Positions 56,418 through 64,000 of a stretch of 64,000 bases of DNA are shown one piece after another (position 1 is the first letter of the stretch; each line of letters starts with the position of its first letter). Made by a program: the position numbers and the translations under genes. The stretch is taken from contig CAZXFH010000001.1 of NCBI GenBank assembly GCA_964640055.1, forward strand, positions 72,053 to 136,052. Reading direction: 5' to 3'. The stretch is from CAZXFH01 sp964640055. GTDB taxonomy: Bacteria > Fidelibacterota > UBA2242 > JAFGTP01. The notes beneath the pieces are model-generated. The model was given only the letters and a program-made list of their open reading frames with translations, had not been told where the DNA came from and made no database searches.

Positions 56418-57892
56418 TTCTGCCATATTTTGTTATCATACCTTTATTAGCCGCCTTTCTTATCACCTTAATTTCAGGAAAAAAAGATAATTGGGCCATT
56501 ATTCTTTCCATACTTGCTATTATATGCTTATTAGTTCTCTCTTTTGTAGGGTTTTTCTCATCCAAAACAGAGACCCTGGTTTATGAGTTAAGCGCCTGGA
56601 AGATTCCTTACACCATATGTATGGTGATGGATTCCCTGACCAGCTTTATGCTGTTGATCATTCATATTGTGGGATTGACCTCCTTGATGTTCTCGATCCG
56701 TTATATTCGGCATATATCCGTTTCCTGGAAATATTACGCCCTGTTTATGCTACTGATTACCGGGATGAATGGTGTGATCATCACCGGGGACCTCTTTAAT
56801 TTATTTGTATTCATGGAAATCGCCCTGTTTTCCGCCTATGCCCTGGTAGCCTATGGCAGTCGACCGGAAGAATTCGAGGCCTCCTTTAAATACGCTATTA
56901 TGGGGTCTATTTCCTCAACGCTAATCCTGGTGGGAATTGGGATAACCTACAGTGCCACCTCTTATTTAACGCTTGCCAAAATTGCGGAAGTGCTGCCTCA
57001 GAAACCGCAAGTAATGTACTGGGTGGGCGGTATTTTCCTGGCCGGATTCGGTTTAAAGGCCGCGGCCATGCCTTTTCATGCCTGGCTTCCTGATGCCCAC
57101 TCTTCAGCCCCTTCACCAATATCTTCCATGCTATCCGGAGTTCTGATAAAAACCCTGGGAGTTTATGTAATCATTCGCTTCTTCTATAATATATTGGGGG
57201 CACCGCCCGCTTTTACCGCTGCCTTTCGGGTTCTGGGCACAATATCGATTCTAATTGCTTCCTTTTTGGCCATAAACCAGTGGGACTTCAAACGCCTGCT
57301 GGCTTACAGTAGTATCAGCCAAATCGGTTTCATTCTGCTGGGGATAGGAATCGGTACTCCTCTGGCCATCTTCGGAGCGGTCTTTCATATATTAAACCAT
57401 GCCATTTTTAAAGCACTGCTCTTCTACAATGCCGGTGCAGTTGAAATGGCTACGGGCACCCGTGATTTGCGGAAATTAGGCGGCTTAAACAAAACCATGC
57501 CGATTACTTCATCGACATCCATGGTGGGCACCTTATCGGTGTGCGGCATCCCCCCCTTCAACGGATTTTTTAGCAAATTGATACTTATCATCGCTGCGAT
57601 TCAAGCCGGTCATTTCATTTATGCTATATTAGCCGTAATCGGAAGTATACTAACGATCGGATACTTTTTAAAGCTGCAGTTACATGTCTTTCATGGCCAA
57701 CCAAAAGATGAAGGTAAACAGTCATCGGTAAAAATCGGTTTGGGGATGCAAACGGCTATGATCGTCCTGGCAGTCCTTTGCTTAGCAACCAGTTTGCTGG
57801 TCATTCCGGGTCTGCGTGAATCCATCATGGACACAATCGTTGATGATATCATCAATAAAACAAAGTATATACAACTCGTACTCGGGAGGTAA
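56414..57892 (+). CDS. MnhD/MbhH-like antiporter subunit (NuoM/N-like)
   Basis: 492 residues, about 14 helices. Conserved motifs are GDLFNLFVFMEIALFSAYAL, MPFHAWLPDAHSSAPSPISS and FKRLLAYSSISQIGF, with the usual charged residues in the middle of the membrane. It forms the second ion channel of the complex. Confidence 0.93.
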   Translation: MILPYFVIIPLLAAFLITLISGKKDNWAIILSILAIICLLVLSFVGFFSSKTETLVYELSAWKIPYTICMVMDSLTSFMLLIIHIVGLTSLMFSIRYIRHISVSWKYYALFMLLITGMNGVIITGDLFNLFVFMEIALFSAYALVAYGSRPEEFEASFKYAIMGSISSTLILVGIGITYSATSYLTLAKIAEVLPQKPQVMYWVGGIFLAGFGLKAAAMPFHAWLPDAHSSAPSPISSMLSGVLIKTLGVYVIIRFFYNILGAPPAFTAAFRVLGTISILIASFLAINQWDFKRLLAYSSISQIGFILLGIGIGTPLAIFGAVFHILNHAIFKALLFYNAGAVEMATGTRDLRKLGGLNKTMPITSSTSMVGTLSVCGIPPFNGFFSKLILIIAAIQAGHFIYAILAVIGSILTIGYFLKLQLHVFHGQPKDEGKQSSVKIGLGMQTAMIVLAVLCLATSLLVIPGLRESIMDTIVDDIINKTKYIQLVLGR

Positions 57893-57894
57893 TA

Positions 57895-58401
57895 ATGTCG
57901 ATAAAAGCCAGAAGCAGGATTATAGTCTTTATCCTCTCCTTATTGGTTTATCTTGCTCTAACCAGTTTTACCGATCTGCAAGAGATCATCGCAGGGGTGG
58001 TAATCGCCCTGTTCGTTAGTATCGTAGCCGGACAATTTTTGATTACATCGGAAAAGAGTCGACACGTTTTTCGTCGGTATATTTTTGCGATTGTCTATTT
58101 CTTTAAATTTCTGTGGGAGATGGCCAAAGCCAATCTACATGTAGCCTATTTGGTAATCCATCCCAAAGTACCGGTAAAGCCCGGGATCGTCAAAATTAAA
58201 ACCAAATTAACCAAAGATTCGGCTATTACCGTTTTAACCAATTCGATTACACTGACACCCGGAACTTTGACTGTCGATGTAAATGCGGATACAAAGGAAT
58301 TGTATATCCACTGGATTGATGTAGTAAGCAAAGATGTTCAGGAAAATACCGAAATTATCGGTGGAAGATTTGAGAAGCTTCTCACGGAGGTGTTTGAATG
58401 A
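57895..58401 (+). CDS. MnhE/MbhA-like antiporter subunit
   Basis: 168 residues with two or three N-terminal helices and a cytoplasmic domain carrying the MnhE motif ITVLTNSITLTPGTLTVDV. GGGAGG lies before the ATG. Confidence 0.9.
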   Translation: MSIKARSRIIVFILSLLVYLALTSFTDLQEIIAGVVIALFVSIVAGQFLITSEKSRHVFRRYIFAIVYFFKFLWEMAKANLHVAYLVIHPKVPVKPGIVKIKTKLTKDSAITVLTNSITLTPGTLTVDVNADTKELYIHWIDVVSKDVQENTEIIGGRFEKLLTEVFE

Positions 58402-58736
58402 GATTTATACGTTGGATCTTAGGCATAATTCTAATCGCTGCCTTTATATACGGTAATTTCTTTATGTACAAAGGACCATTGGAATTGAAATTGATCAATG
58501 TCATCCTGTTCTGTGTCCTTTTTGTATTGTTCCGTATCATATTCGGACCGAGCGCCGCTGACCGGATCGTGGCCGTGGATATAATGGGGGTTCTGATCAT
58601 CGGAATGCTAGCCCTATTCGGCTCGGTTTATGAGCGCTCATTTTTTATGGATGTGGGATTAATCTGGGCCTTAATGAGTTTTATTGCTTCGTTGGCGTTT
58701 GCCAAAATTCTGGAAGGGAGGTCCTTAGATGATTGA
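58398..58736 (+). CDS. MnhF/MbhB-like antiporter subunit
   Basis: 112 residues with three helices and the MnhF motif RIIFGPSAADRIVAVDIMG. It overlaps the MnhE-like gene by four bases and the MnhG-like gene by eight. Confidence 0.9.
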   Translation: MRFIRWILGIILIAAFIYGNFFMYKGPLELKLINVILFCVLFVLFRIIFGPSAADRIVAVDIMGVLIIGMLALFGSVYERSFFMDVGLIWALMSFIASLAFAKILEGRSLDD

Positions 58737-59064
58737 AACCATTGGCACTATCTTTATTATTGCAGGTATTCTATTTGACTTTTTCGGTGTATTGGGTCTG
58801 GTTCGCCTTCCTGATATCTATAACCGTCTTCAGGCCGCCACGAAATGTGTCACCTTCGGTTCCGCCGGTATTCTTTTTGGCATCTTTTTACAACAGGGCT
58901 TTAACAATTTCGGATTCAAAGTCCTCCTGGGCATCGTTTTTATCTTTCTAACCTCACCGGTGGCCGCTCATGCCATCTCCCGCGCCGCCCATCGCAGTGG
59001 CATTCCATTAACAGATGAAACCGTTGTTGACCAATACGAAGAAGATAAAGAATTAAAGGAATAA
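58729..59064 (+). CDS. MnhG/MbhC-like antiporter subunit
   Basis: 111 residues, three helices, with the MnhG motif GLVRLPDIYNRLQAATKC and the TSPVAAHAISRAAH segment. It closes the Mrp-type set (B-C-D-E-F-G). Confidence 0.9.
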   Translation: MIETIGTIFIIAGILFDFFGVLGLVRLPDIYNRLQAATKCVTFGSAGILFGIFLQQGFNNFGFKVLLGIVFIFLTSPVAAHAISRAAHRSGIPLTDETVVDQYEEDKELKE

Positions 59065-59069
59065 GCACT

Positions 59070-59672
59070 ATGTATCTACCAAAACTCCGTGAAATTCAGG
59101 AAGCCTTACGGTCTTTTTTCACCCAACCCTATACCACCAAATTTCCCAAAACCCCCTATACTCCTATAAAAGAATTCAGAGGCTTTCCAGAATATAACAA
59201 AGACAAATGTGTTGGTTGCGGAACATGCTATCAAGTCTGCCCAGCAGATGCAATTGAAATGGTCGACGATAAGGAAAATAAGACCCGTAAGCTGACGGTA
59301 AATTATTTTATTTGTATGAACTGCGGACAATGTGAAGAAAAATGTATTACCGAAGAAGGTATTCAACTGACATCTAACTATTCCTATTCTTCAGGGGATA
59401 AACATGCTCCTGAAATATTTAATACCTGCGAAAAAGAATTGGTAATCTGTGAAGCCTGTGGCGAAATTATCGCTTGTCGTGATCATTACCAATTCATCAT
59501 TGACCGTCTGGGGGCCAAAGCTTTCGCACACCCGAATTTATTAATACAAACCCAAAGACAATTTAAAGCTATCCCTGCTGCCCAGGTCAAAGATCGCATC
59601 CGACGGGAAGATTATATTAAAGAAGTCTGCCCAAAGTGTCGTCATAAAATTGTCGTTGCGGATGAATTTTGA
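59070..59672 (+). CDS. NuoI/HycF-like 4Fe-4S subunit
   Basis: 200 residues with two 4Fe-4S motifs (CVGCGTCYQVCPADA and CMNCGQCEEKC). A C-terminal cysteine region follows (CEACGEIIACRDH ... CPKCRHK), like the metal-binding tail of HycF/HyfH. It is the last electron-transfer subunit of the complex. Its end overlaps the protease gene. Confidence 0.9.
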   Translation: MYLPKLREIQEALRSFFTQPYTTKFPKTPYTPIKEFRGFPEYNKDKCVGCGTCYQVCPADAIEMVDDKENKTRKLTVNYFICMNCGQCEEKCITEEGIQLTSNYSYSSGDKHAPEIFNTCEKELVICEACGEIIACRDHYQFIIDRLGAKAFAHPNLLIQTQRQFKAIPAAQVKDRIRREDYIKEVCPKCRHKIVVADEF

Positions 59673-60132
59673 CGACTTAATTAAACATCTCCAGCCTTTT
59701 CCCAGACAACAGTTAATTTTTATTGGTTTAGGTAATGAGATACGCAAGGATGATCGGGCTGGTTTAATTTTATTAAAAAAAATAAAGCAACAAACTGAGT
59801 TTCAGGATGCTCATTTTATTGAAGCGGGCACAACACCGGAGAATCACTTGCAACGAATTCTTGATTACCAACCGGCCGCTGTGGTTTTTATCGATACGGC
59901 CCACAATGATAACCCACCGGGAACCGTTCAATTATACAGTGCTGAAGACCTGGCACCCGACGATATCAGCACGCATGCCTTTTCAATCGAAATTATTCAA
60001 AACTATCTGCATAAACACCGCGCAATACAATTCTTTTATATTGGAATAACACCCGCTGATACAGGGCTTGGGAGTACCCTTTCACCTGCTGTTAAAAAAG
60101 GGATTGAACAATTTTTCAGTTATCAGAGTTAA
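59662..60132 (+). CDS. hycI: HycI-like [NiFe] hydrogenase maturation protease
   Basis: About 156 residues. I choose the ATG at 59662 over a TTG at 59650. Nickel-binding residues of the HybD/HycI family are present: an Asp in GLGNEIRKDDRAG, an Asp in FIDTAHNDNPPG and a His in STHAFSIE. It should remove the C-terminal tail of the large subunit at 52004 after Arg361 once nickel is in place. It overlaps the NuoI-like gene. Confidence 0.9.
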   Translation: MNFDDLIKHLQPFPRQQLIFIGLGNEIRKDDRAGLILLKKIKQQTEFQDAHFIEAGTTPENHLQRILDYQPAAVVFIDTAHNDNPPGTVQLYSAEDLAPDDISTHAFSIEIIQNYLHKHRAIQFFYIGITPADTGLGSTLSPAVKKGIEQFFSYQS

Positions 60133-60163
60133 ATGAGAATGAAAAACAAATTGAACCTATAAT

Positions 60164-61519
60164 ATGAAATCACCGGAAAACAGCCAAATTAAACTTCCCT
60201 TTCACACTCTGGACTCCCTACGGGCCCGGATCGGATGGTTCATCAATCTCCGCTGGATAGCTGTTTTTGGTATTTTGTCTGCAATCCCCGTCGGACAACA
60301 GGTATTTGCTTTTAATTTAGCCTATAATCAAATCTATGTGGTTATCGCTGTTTTGGTAATTTTAAATATTTTTTATCTCTATCTATATAAATATTTCCCC
60401 TTCCGTAATTTCTCACAGGAATTGGCGTTTACCGAAATTCAACTTATCATTGACCTCTTCATCATCTCCTTTTTAGTTCACTATATTGGTGGTATTAATA
60501 ATCCTTTTTTCTTTCTTTACATTGTACACATTATTATATCTGGTATTTTATTTCAAAAAGTAATTCCTTATATCAATGCCCTACTGGCTGCCGGATTATT
60601 GACGACCTGGAGTATCCTGGAATATTTTGGAATCGTGGATGTTTATCTGATCAGCGCCGAACAGCTGACCCTCTCTATACTGGTTACTTCTCTGTGCGCT
60701 TTCTATTTACTGATATTTTCCACAACCTACATCATCAAAGACTTTATTACCCGGTATCGCTACTTAAAATCTCTGATCGATCATAAAAGTGAACTTTTGG
60801 AAAAAACCATGCTGGAAAGAGACAAGATGTTCCAATTCACCGCCCATGAATTAAAAGCACCCCTGACCACCCTGCGCAGTGTTTTGGGAGTCATAAAAAT
60901 GCTCTATTCCCAGGAAGAACAACAACCTAAAATCACCGAAATGCTCGGCCGTGCAGAACGTCGCTCCGATCAGATACTTCATATGGTCAAAGATATGATC
61001 GACATCACCCACTATAAACACGGGAAAAAGAAAATCCAAGCCGAAACTGTGGATTTTAATAAATGGATTCAGGAAAAAGTCGAGTCTTTAAAAGACTATG
61101 CCACTAAAGAAAATATTGAACTCGTTATTAAGAAGTTGCAAGAATCGCCGGAAGTAAGTTTTGATACGGTGGGTCTGGAAAAGGTCGTGATTAATCTGAT
61201 TAATAATGCCATTCGCTATAATGAAAAAGGCGGGAAAATAACCGTGATCCCTTTTGTCAACGAAAATAGGTTCGGATTTAAGGTTAAAGATGATGGGATT
61301 GGCATTGCTCCCGAGGATCAGGATAAGATTTTCAATGATTTTTATCGGGGAAAAAATGCCCGCCAAAAAGAACAGATCGGCACCGGATTGGGACTTTCTT
61401 TGGTAAAACAAATAGTAGCGCAGGCTGGTGGTCAGATAGATGTGCAAAGCGAATTGCAGGTCGGCAGTGAATTCAGGGTTAAGTTACCCCTTGGTCAGTC
61501 TGATGAACGGCACCAATAG
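60164..61519 (+). CDS. RegB/PrrB-like redox sensor histidine kinase
   Basis: 451 residues. Six membrane helices lie in about residues 28-190. The loop motif GGINNPF (109-115) matches the GGxxNPF quinone-sensing motif of RegB/PrrB. The dimerisation domain has His228 (FTAHELKAPLTTLRS), and the HATPase domain has INNAIRYNEKGG, DDGIGIAPEDQDKIF and GTGLGLSLVKQI. The redox cysteine of RegB near the H-box is not seen. It probably reports the quinone or electron-chain redox state to the hydrogenase island. No RegA-like partner is adjacent; the lone receivers at 44454 and 47437 are possible partners. Confidence 0.88.
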   Translation: MKSPENSQIKLPFHTLDSLRARIGWFINLRWIAVFGILSAIPVGQQVFAFNLAYNQIYVVIAVLVILNIFYLYLYKYFPFRNFSQELAFTEIQLIIDLFIISFLVHYIGGINNPFFFLYIVHIIISGILFQKVIPYINALLAAGLLTTWSILEYFGIVDVYLISAEQLTLSILVTSLCAFYLLIFSTTYIIKDFITRYRYLKSLIDHKSELLEKTMLERDKMFQFTAHELKAPLTTLRSVLGVIKMLYSQEEQQPKITEMLGRAERRSDQILHMVKDMIDITHYKHGKKKIQAETVDFNKWIQEKVESLKDYATKENIELVIKKLQESPEVSFDTVGLEKVVINLINNAIRYNEKGGKITVIPFVNENRFGFKVKDDGIGIAPEDQDKIFNDFYRGKNARQKEQIGTGLGLSLVKQIVAQAGGQIDVQSELQVGSEFRVKLPLGQSDERHQ

Positions 61520-61575
61520 GTATATTTATTTGCTTATTTGTGTTATCTTTTATAAATTTGTGCTACGAGGTTTTT

Positions 61576-61998
61576 ATGAATGATTTAACCCGCTTTGGTG
61601 TTTCTGTCCCCCACTCACTGTTAAAACAATTTGATCAGCAAATTACACGTAAAGGCTATGAAAACCGCTCCGAGGCCCTCCGGGATCTGATCCGTCAATA
61701 TTTGCTTCAGAAAGAAATTGAATCCGATGCCGAGGTAGCCGGAGCCATCACCCTGGTATATGATCACCATGTCCCTAATCTGTCGAACAAACTAGACGAT
61801 TTACAGCATAGCCATTTTCAAAAAGTTCTTTCAAAAACTCACATCCATCTGGATCATCACAATTGCCTGGAGGTCATTTTACTTAAAGGAAAACGGTCGG
61901 AGATCGAACAGCTTGCGGAGCGAATCATTTCCGCCAAAGGGGTTAAACACGGTAAGCTAACCTTTACTTCAACAGGTAAAAATCTCCCCGGTAGATAA
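61576..61998 (+). CDS. nikR: Nickel-responsive regulator NikR
   Basis: 140 residues from the ATG at 61576, which has GAGG five bases before it; a longer frame from 61540 is unlikely. The N-terminal ribbon-helix-helix is FGVSVPHSLLKQFDQQI ... RSEALRDLIR. The C-terminal ACT-like domain has the nickel ligands in order: His78, His89, His91 and Cys97 (matching E. coli His76, His87, His89 and Cys95). NikR represses or activates nickel genes when nickel is bound. It sits directly before the TonB receptor. Confidence 0.95.
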   Translation: MNDLTRFGVSVPHSLLKQFDQQITRKGYENRSEALRDLIRQYLLQKEIESDAEVAGAITLVYDHHVPNLSNKLDDLQHSHFQKVLSKTHIHLDHHNCLEVILLKGKRSEIEQLAERIISAKGVKHGKLTFTSTGKNLPGR

Positions 61999-62036
61999 CT
62001 ATAATCCTTGTAATCCAAACTAAAGAGGTATTTTCT

Positions 62037-63941
62037 ATGCATTCCATTTTCAAAATCCTGGGTATCTCCACGCTACTTATCAATCTGGCTTTTGCAATAA
62101 CCAATAATCAGGATACACTTAGAGTCTATCCTTTCCGACCCGTTGTGGTGACCGGCACCCGTATTCAGACCCCTGAATCGGAATTACCCTCTGCTATTTC
62201 AGTGGTTCCGGAGAGGATTATCAGTGAACAAAATCATGTGCCTTTATTAGATCTGATTTCCGAAAATGTGCCCAATTTATTTGTCACCCAGCGCACCAAC
62301 ATCGGCTATGGCGTTAGTAGCGGATCTGCCGGTAATATTTCTATTCGCGGTGTGGGAGGCTTTCCCAATACACAGGTTTTGGTATTAATCGATGGTCGTC
62401 CTGACATAATGGGCCTTTTCGGTCATCCGCTGGGTGATGCTTATTTTTTACATGATGTGGAACGAATTGAAGTCCTGCGGGGGCCAGCTTCCCTGATATA
62501 TGGTTCCAATGCCATGGGCGGGGCCATTAATATTATTACCGATCACCAATATGATGATGGCTTTAAAGCCGAGGTTCCGATCCGTATCGGTAATGACAAC
62601 ACCAGGCAAGGATTTATCCATCAAACCTTTGGCGGTCAACATTGGGGATATTCTATTTCCGGTGGATGTCGAAACAGCGATGGCTTCCGGGAAAAGGGGA
62701 ATGATTCCTATAATTCCCGGAGCGCAAACGGAGAATTTCATTACCAGATAACTGATCAGGTTAATATTTTGTTTAATAGTTATTTAAGTAATTTAAAACT
62801 ATACGATCCCGGCTTGATTACCTCACCGTTCGCGCATCACTGGTTTGATTTAGAACGCCGCGGTGGTGATGTTACAATACGTCATAAATCCGGCGCCTTA
62901 ACCGGGGATTTGAAGCTCCACCATAATTTCGGGTTCCATGAAATACGTGATGGTGATACAGTCGCAACAGAAACTCCTACCTATAAATCCCGTGATTTTA
63001 CCACTGGGCTAATTTTAAGTGAAAATTATCGATATAGCCCTTCCGGCTATATCACAGCCGGGCTGGATTATCGGATCTATGGCGGGGTGGCATCTTTGTT
63101 AAAAGATAAAGAACAAATGAGTTGGAATAATCAGGAACATCAGGTAGAAGAATTCAGTCTTTTTTCTCATCTACATCATCGCTTATTTAAATGGATTAAT
63201 CTTGATGCAGGTCTGCGCTACACACAGCACTCTGTCAGTGGTAAGGAGGTTATCCCTGCGGGAGGCCTATCGCTCGAAATACCATCAGACTGGATAGTTA
63301 AATTACAATATGCCAAGGGATACCGTAATCCTACCTTAAAAGATCTCTACTTGTTTTTACCTTCTAATACTGATTTAAAACCGGAAATTTCAAACAATAT
63401 CGAGGCAACCCTTGAAAAACAATATCATGGTATTTTTAATAGCGCACTTACGATTTTTTATACTGAGCTGAGTAATCTGATTGAAAAATCTTTTATTCCT
63501 ACCGTCGGTCCAATTTTTCAGAACAAAGGTCAAGCTACTATACGAGGTGTTGAACTTGAGGGACAGCTTTTACTGCCACCCCATCTGGCCATCAACTGGT
63601 CCGCCAGTGCTTCCGATTTTTCACAGTGCATTGGCGGCAGCCCCGGGGAAAAAGTTGACCTTTCGCTGCGTTATACCCCCTTTAAAAAATTCTTTGTTAC
63701 CTTGCAGGGCCAATGGATCAACAATCTCTACAGTGACGATAATCCTTATGATTACAGTGTCACTTATGTACGGTTGGATCCCTATATTTTGCTAAACCTG
63801 CGGATTAACGGCCGCTTGAATAAATACCTAAAATATTATACTTCCGTCGAAAATATCACTGACAAAAGCTATCAAACCATGCATGGCTTTCCCATGCCGG
63901 GCAGGACTTTTACCTTTGGACTTACTGCCCAATATAAATAA
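62037..63941 (+). CDS. TonB-dependent outer-membrane receptor (likely nickel uptake)
   Basis: 634 residues. A signal peptide ends near LAFAITNNQ. A plug domain (about 35-165; VVVTGTRIQTPESELPSAIS, then RGVGGFPNTQVLVLIDG, then ERIEVLRGPASLIYGSNAMG) is followed by a 22-stranded barrel that ends in FTFGLTAQYK. It imports a scarce substrate, energised by TonB. Its place 38 bases after nikR suggests nickel or a nickel chelate, but cobalamin or siderophores cannot be excluded. Confidence 0.9.
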   Translation: MHSIFKILGISTLLINLAFAITNNQDTLRVYPFRPVVVTGTRIQTPESELPSAISVVPERIISEQNHVPLLDLISENVPNLFVTQRTNIGYGVSSGSAGNISIRGVGGFPNTQVLVLIDGRPDIMGLFGHPLGDAYFLHDVERIEVLRGPASLIYGSNAMGGAINIITDHQYDDGFKAEVPIRIGNDNTRQGFIHQTFGGQHWGYSISGGCRNSDGFREKGNDSYNSRSANGEFHYQITDQVNILFNSYLSNLKLYDPGLITSPFAHHWFDLERRGGDVTIRHKSGALTGDLKLHHNFGFHEIRDGDTVATETPTYKSRDFTTGLILSENYRYSPSGYITAGLDYRIYGGVASLLKDKEQMSWNNQEHQVEEFSLFSHLHHRLFKWINLDAGLRYTQHSVSGKEVIPAGGLSLEIPSDWIVKLQYAKGYRNPTLKDLYLFLPSNTDLKPEISNNIEATLEKQYHGIFNSALTIFYTELSNLIEKSFIPTVGPIFQNKGQATIRGVELEGQLLLPPHLAINWSASASDFSQCIGGSPGEKVDLSLRYTPFKKFFVTLQGQWINNLYSDDNPYDYSVTYVRLDPYILLNLRINGRLNKYLKYYTSVENITDKSYQTMHGFPMPGRTFTFGLTAQYK

Positions 63942-64000
63942 AGTGAATGGTAGTGTCAAAAGTTTTATGAAAGAATGAAAGAGGATCTCAAGACCGGATG

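Larger units (their letters stand above)
38497..63941 (+). other. Hydrogen metabolism island
   Basis: About 25 kb, all genes on the plus strand. It has six hyp genes, two kinases, three response regulators, an ACT protein, 17 hydrogenase and protease genes, NikR and a TonB receptor. The structural and hyp genes overlap or are tightly spaced within their operons. It contains every step from nickel uptake to protease maturation. No transposase or tRNA flanks it within the window, so recent transfer is not shown. Confidence 0.85.

Noticed and set aside
55079..59064. An independent Mrp Na+/H+ antiporter operon
   Set aside because: The genes are embedded between hydrogenase subunits with overlapping stops and starts, and a HycF-like gene follows; they belong to the hydrogenase.
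61998..62036. NikR operator between nikR and the TonB receptor
   Set aside because: No GTATGA-N16-TCATAC-like dyad found; the space is only 38 bases.
63975..64000. Possible start of a further gene (ATG AAA GAG GAT ...) at the window edge
   Set aside because: Only eight codons are visible and no clear ribosome-binding site; cannot be supported.

Overview
The window looks like a chromosomal piece of an anaerobic (or facultatively anaerobic) diderm bacterium of the FCB superphylum. Evidence: a TamA/TamB pair, a TonB-dependent receptor, several lipoproteins, and two secreted proteins ending in the FlgD-like, type IX-style C-terminal domain with an NxPNPFNP motif, as is common in Calditrichota, Marinimicrobia, KSB1-like and Ignavibacteria-like lineages. 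I cannot assign a phylum from this piece alone. Base composition is moderately AT-rich by eye. I found no rRNA, tRNA, CRISPR array, insertion sequence or prophage. A run of exactly 100 N (13644-13743) is a scaffold gap.

Layout. 1-10566: mixed housekeeping genes. These are the end of an FAD/Fe-S oxidoreductase, a ROK sugar kinase, a dGTPase-like HD hydrolase, a lipoprotein, a secreted cohesin-like protein, a UPF0316 membrane protein, an S4 RNA-binding protein, a PurD-like ATP-grasp protein fused to an EctA-like acetyltransferase, FtsE/FtsX and a saccharopine-dehydrogenase-like enzyme. 10693-21119 (minus strand): an envelope or secretion locus with a double zinc-ribbon protein, an outer-membrane protein, a lipoprotein and a giant secreted clostripain-type (C11) protease of at least 2827 residues. 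The gap splits that protease into two apparent reading frames, but the flanks rejoin exactly in frame when the Ns are removed. 21329-26244 (plus): a two-gene system of an exported FG-GAP/UnbV-like sensor kinase and an NtrC-type sigma-54 activator, with sigma-54-like promoter motifs in the divergent region. 26310-38367 (minus): BatD-like, DUF58 and MoxR genes, a TPR lipoprotein, ClpB, TamA and TamB.

38497-63941 (all plus) is a hydrogen-metabolism island of about 25 kb. It holds the maturation genes hypF-C-D-E-A-B, then a regulatory block (lone receiver, ACT protein, PAS kinase, LuxR-type regulator, second lone receiver). Next comes a 17-gene run encoding a membrane-bound group 4 [NiFe] hydrogenase. 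This run joins three modules: a HydB/HydG-like NAD(P)H- or flavin-reactive electron-input module, an Ech/Mbh-type hydrogenase core, and a complete Mrp-type Na+/H+ antiporter set plus an extra NuoL-like subunit. It ends with a HycI-type maturation protease. A RegB-like redox sensor kinase with a GGINNPF motif, a NikR nickel regulator and a TonB receptor follow.

The likely logic of the island is that nickel enters through the TonB receptor under NikR control, the Hyp proteins and the HycI-like protease build the NiFe centre, and the hydrogenase couples NAD(P)H or ferredoxin/H2 electron transfer to ion pumping. The lone receivers and kinases probably tune expression to redox state. The combination of HydB/G with an Mrp-type group 4 hydrogenase is the best candidate here for an under-described system. 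The exported FG-GAP/UnbV sensor kinase and the PurD-GNAT fusion come next.
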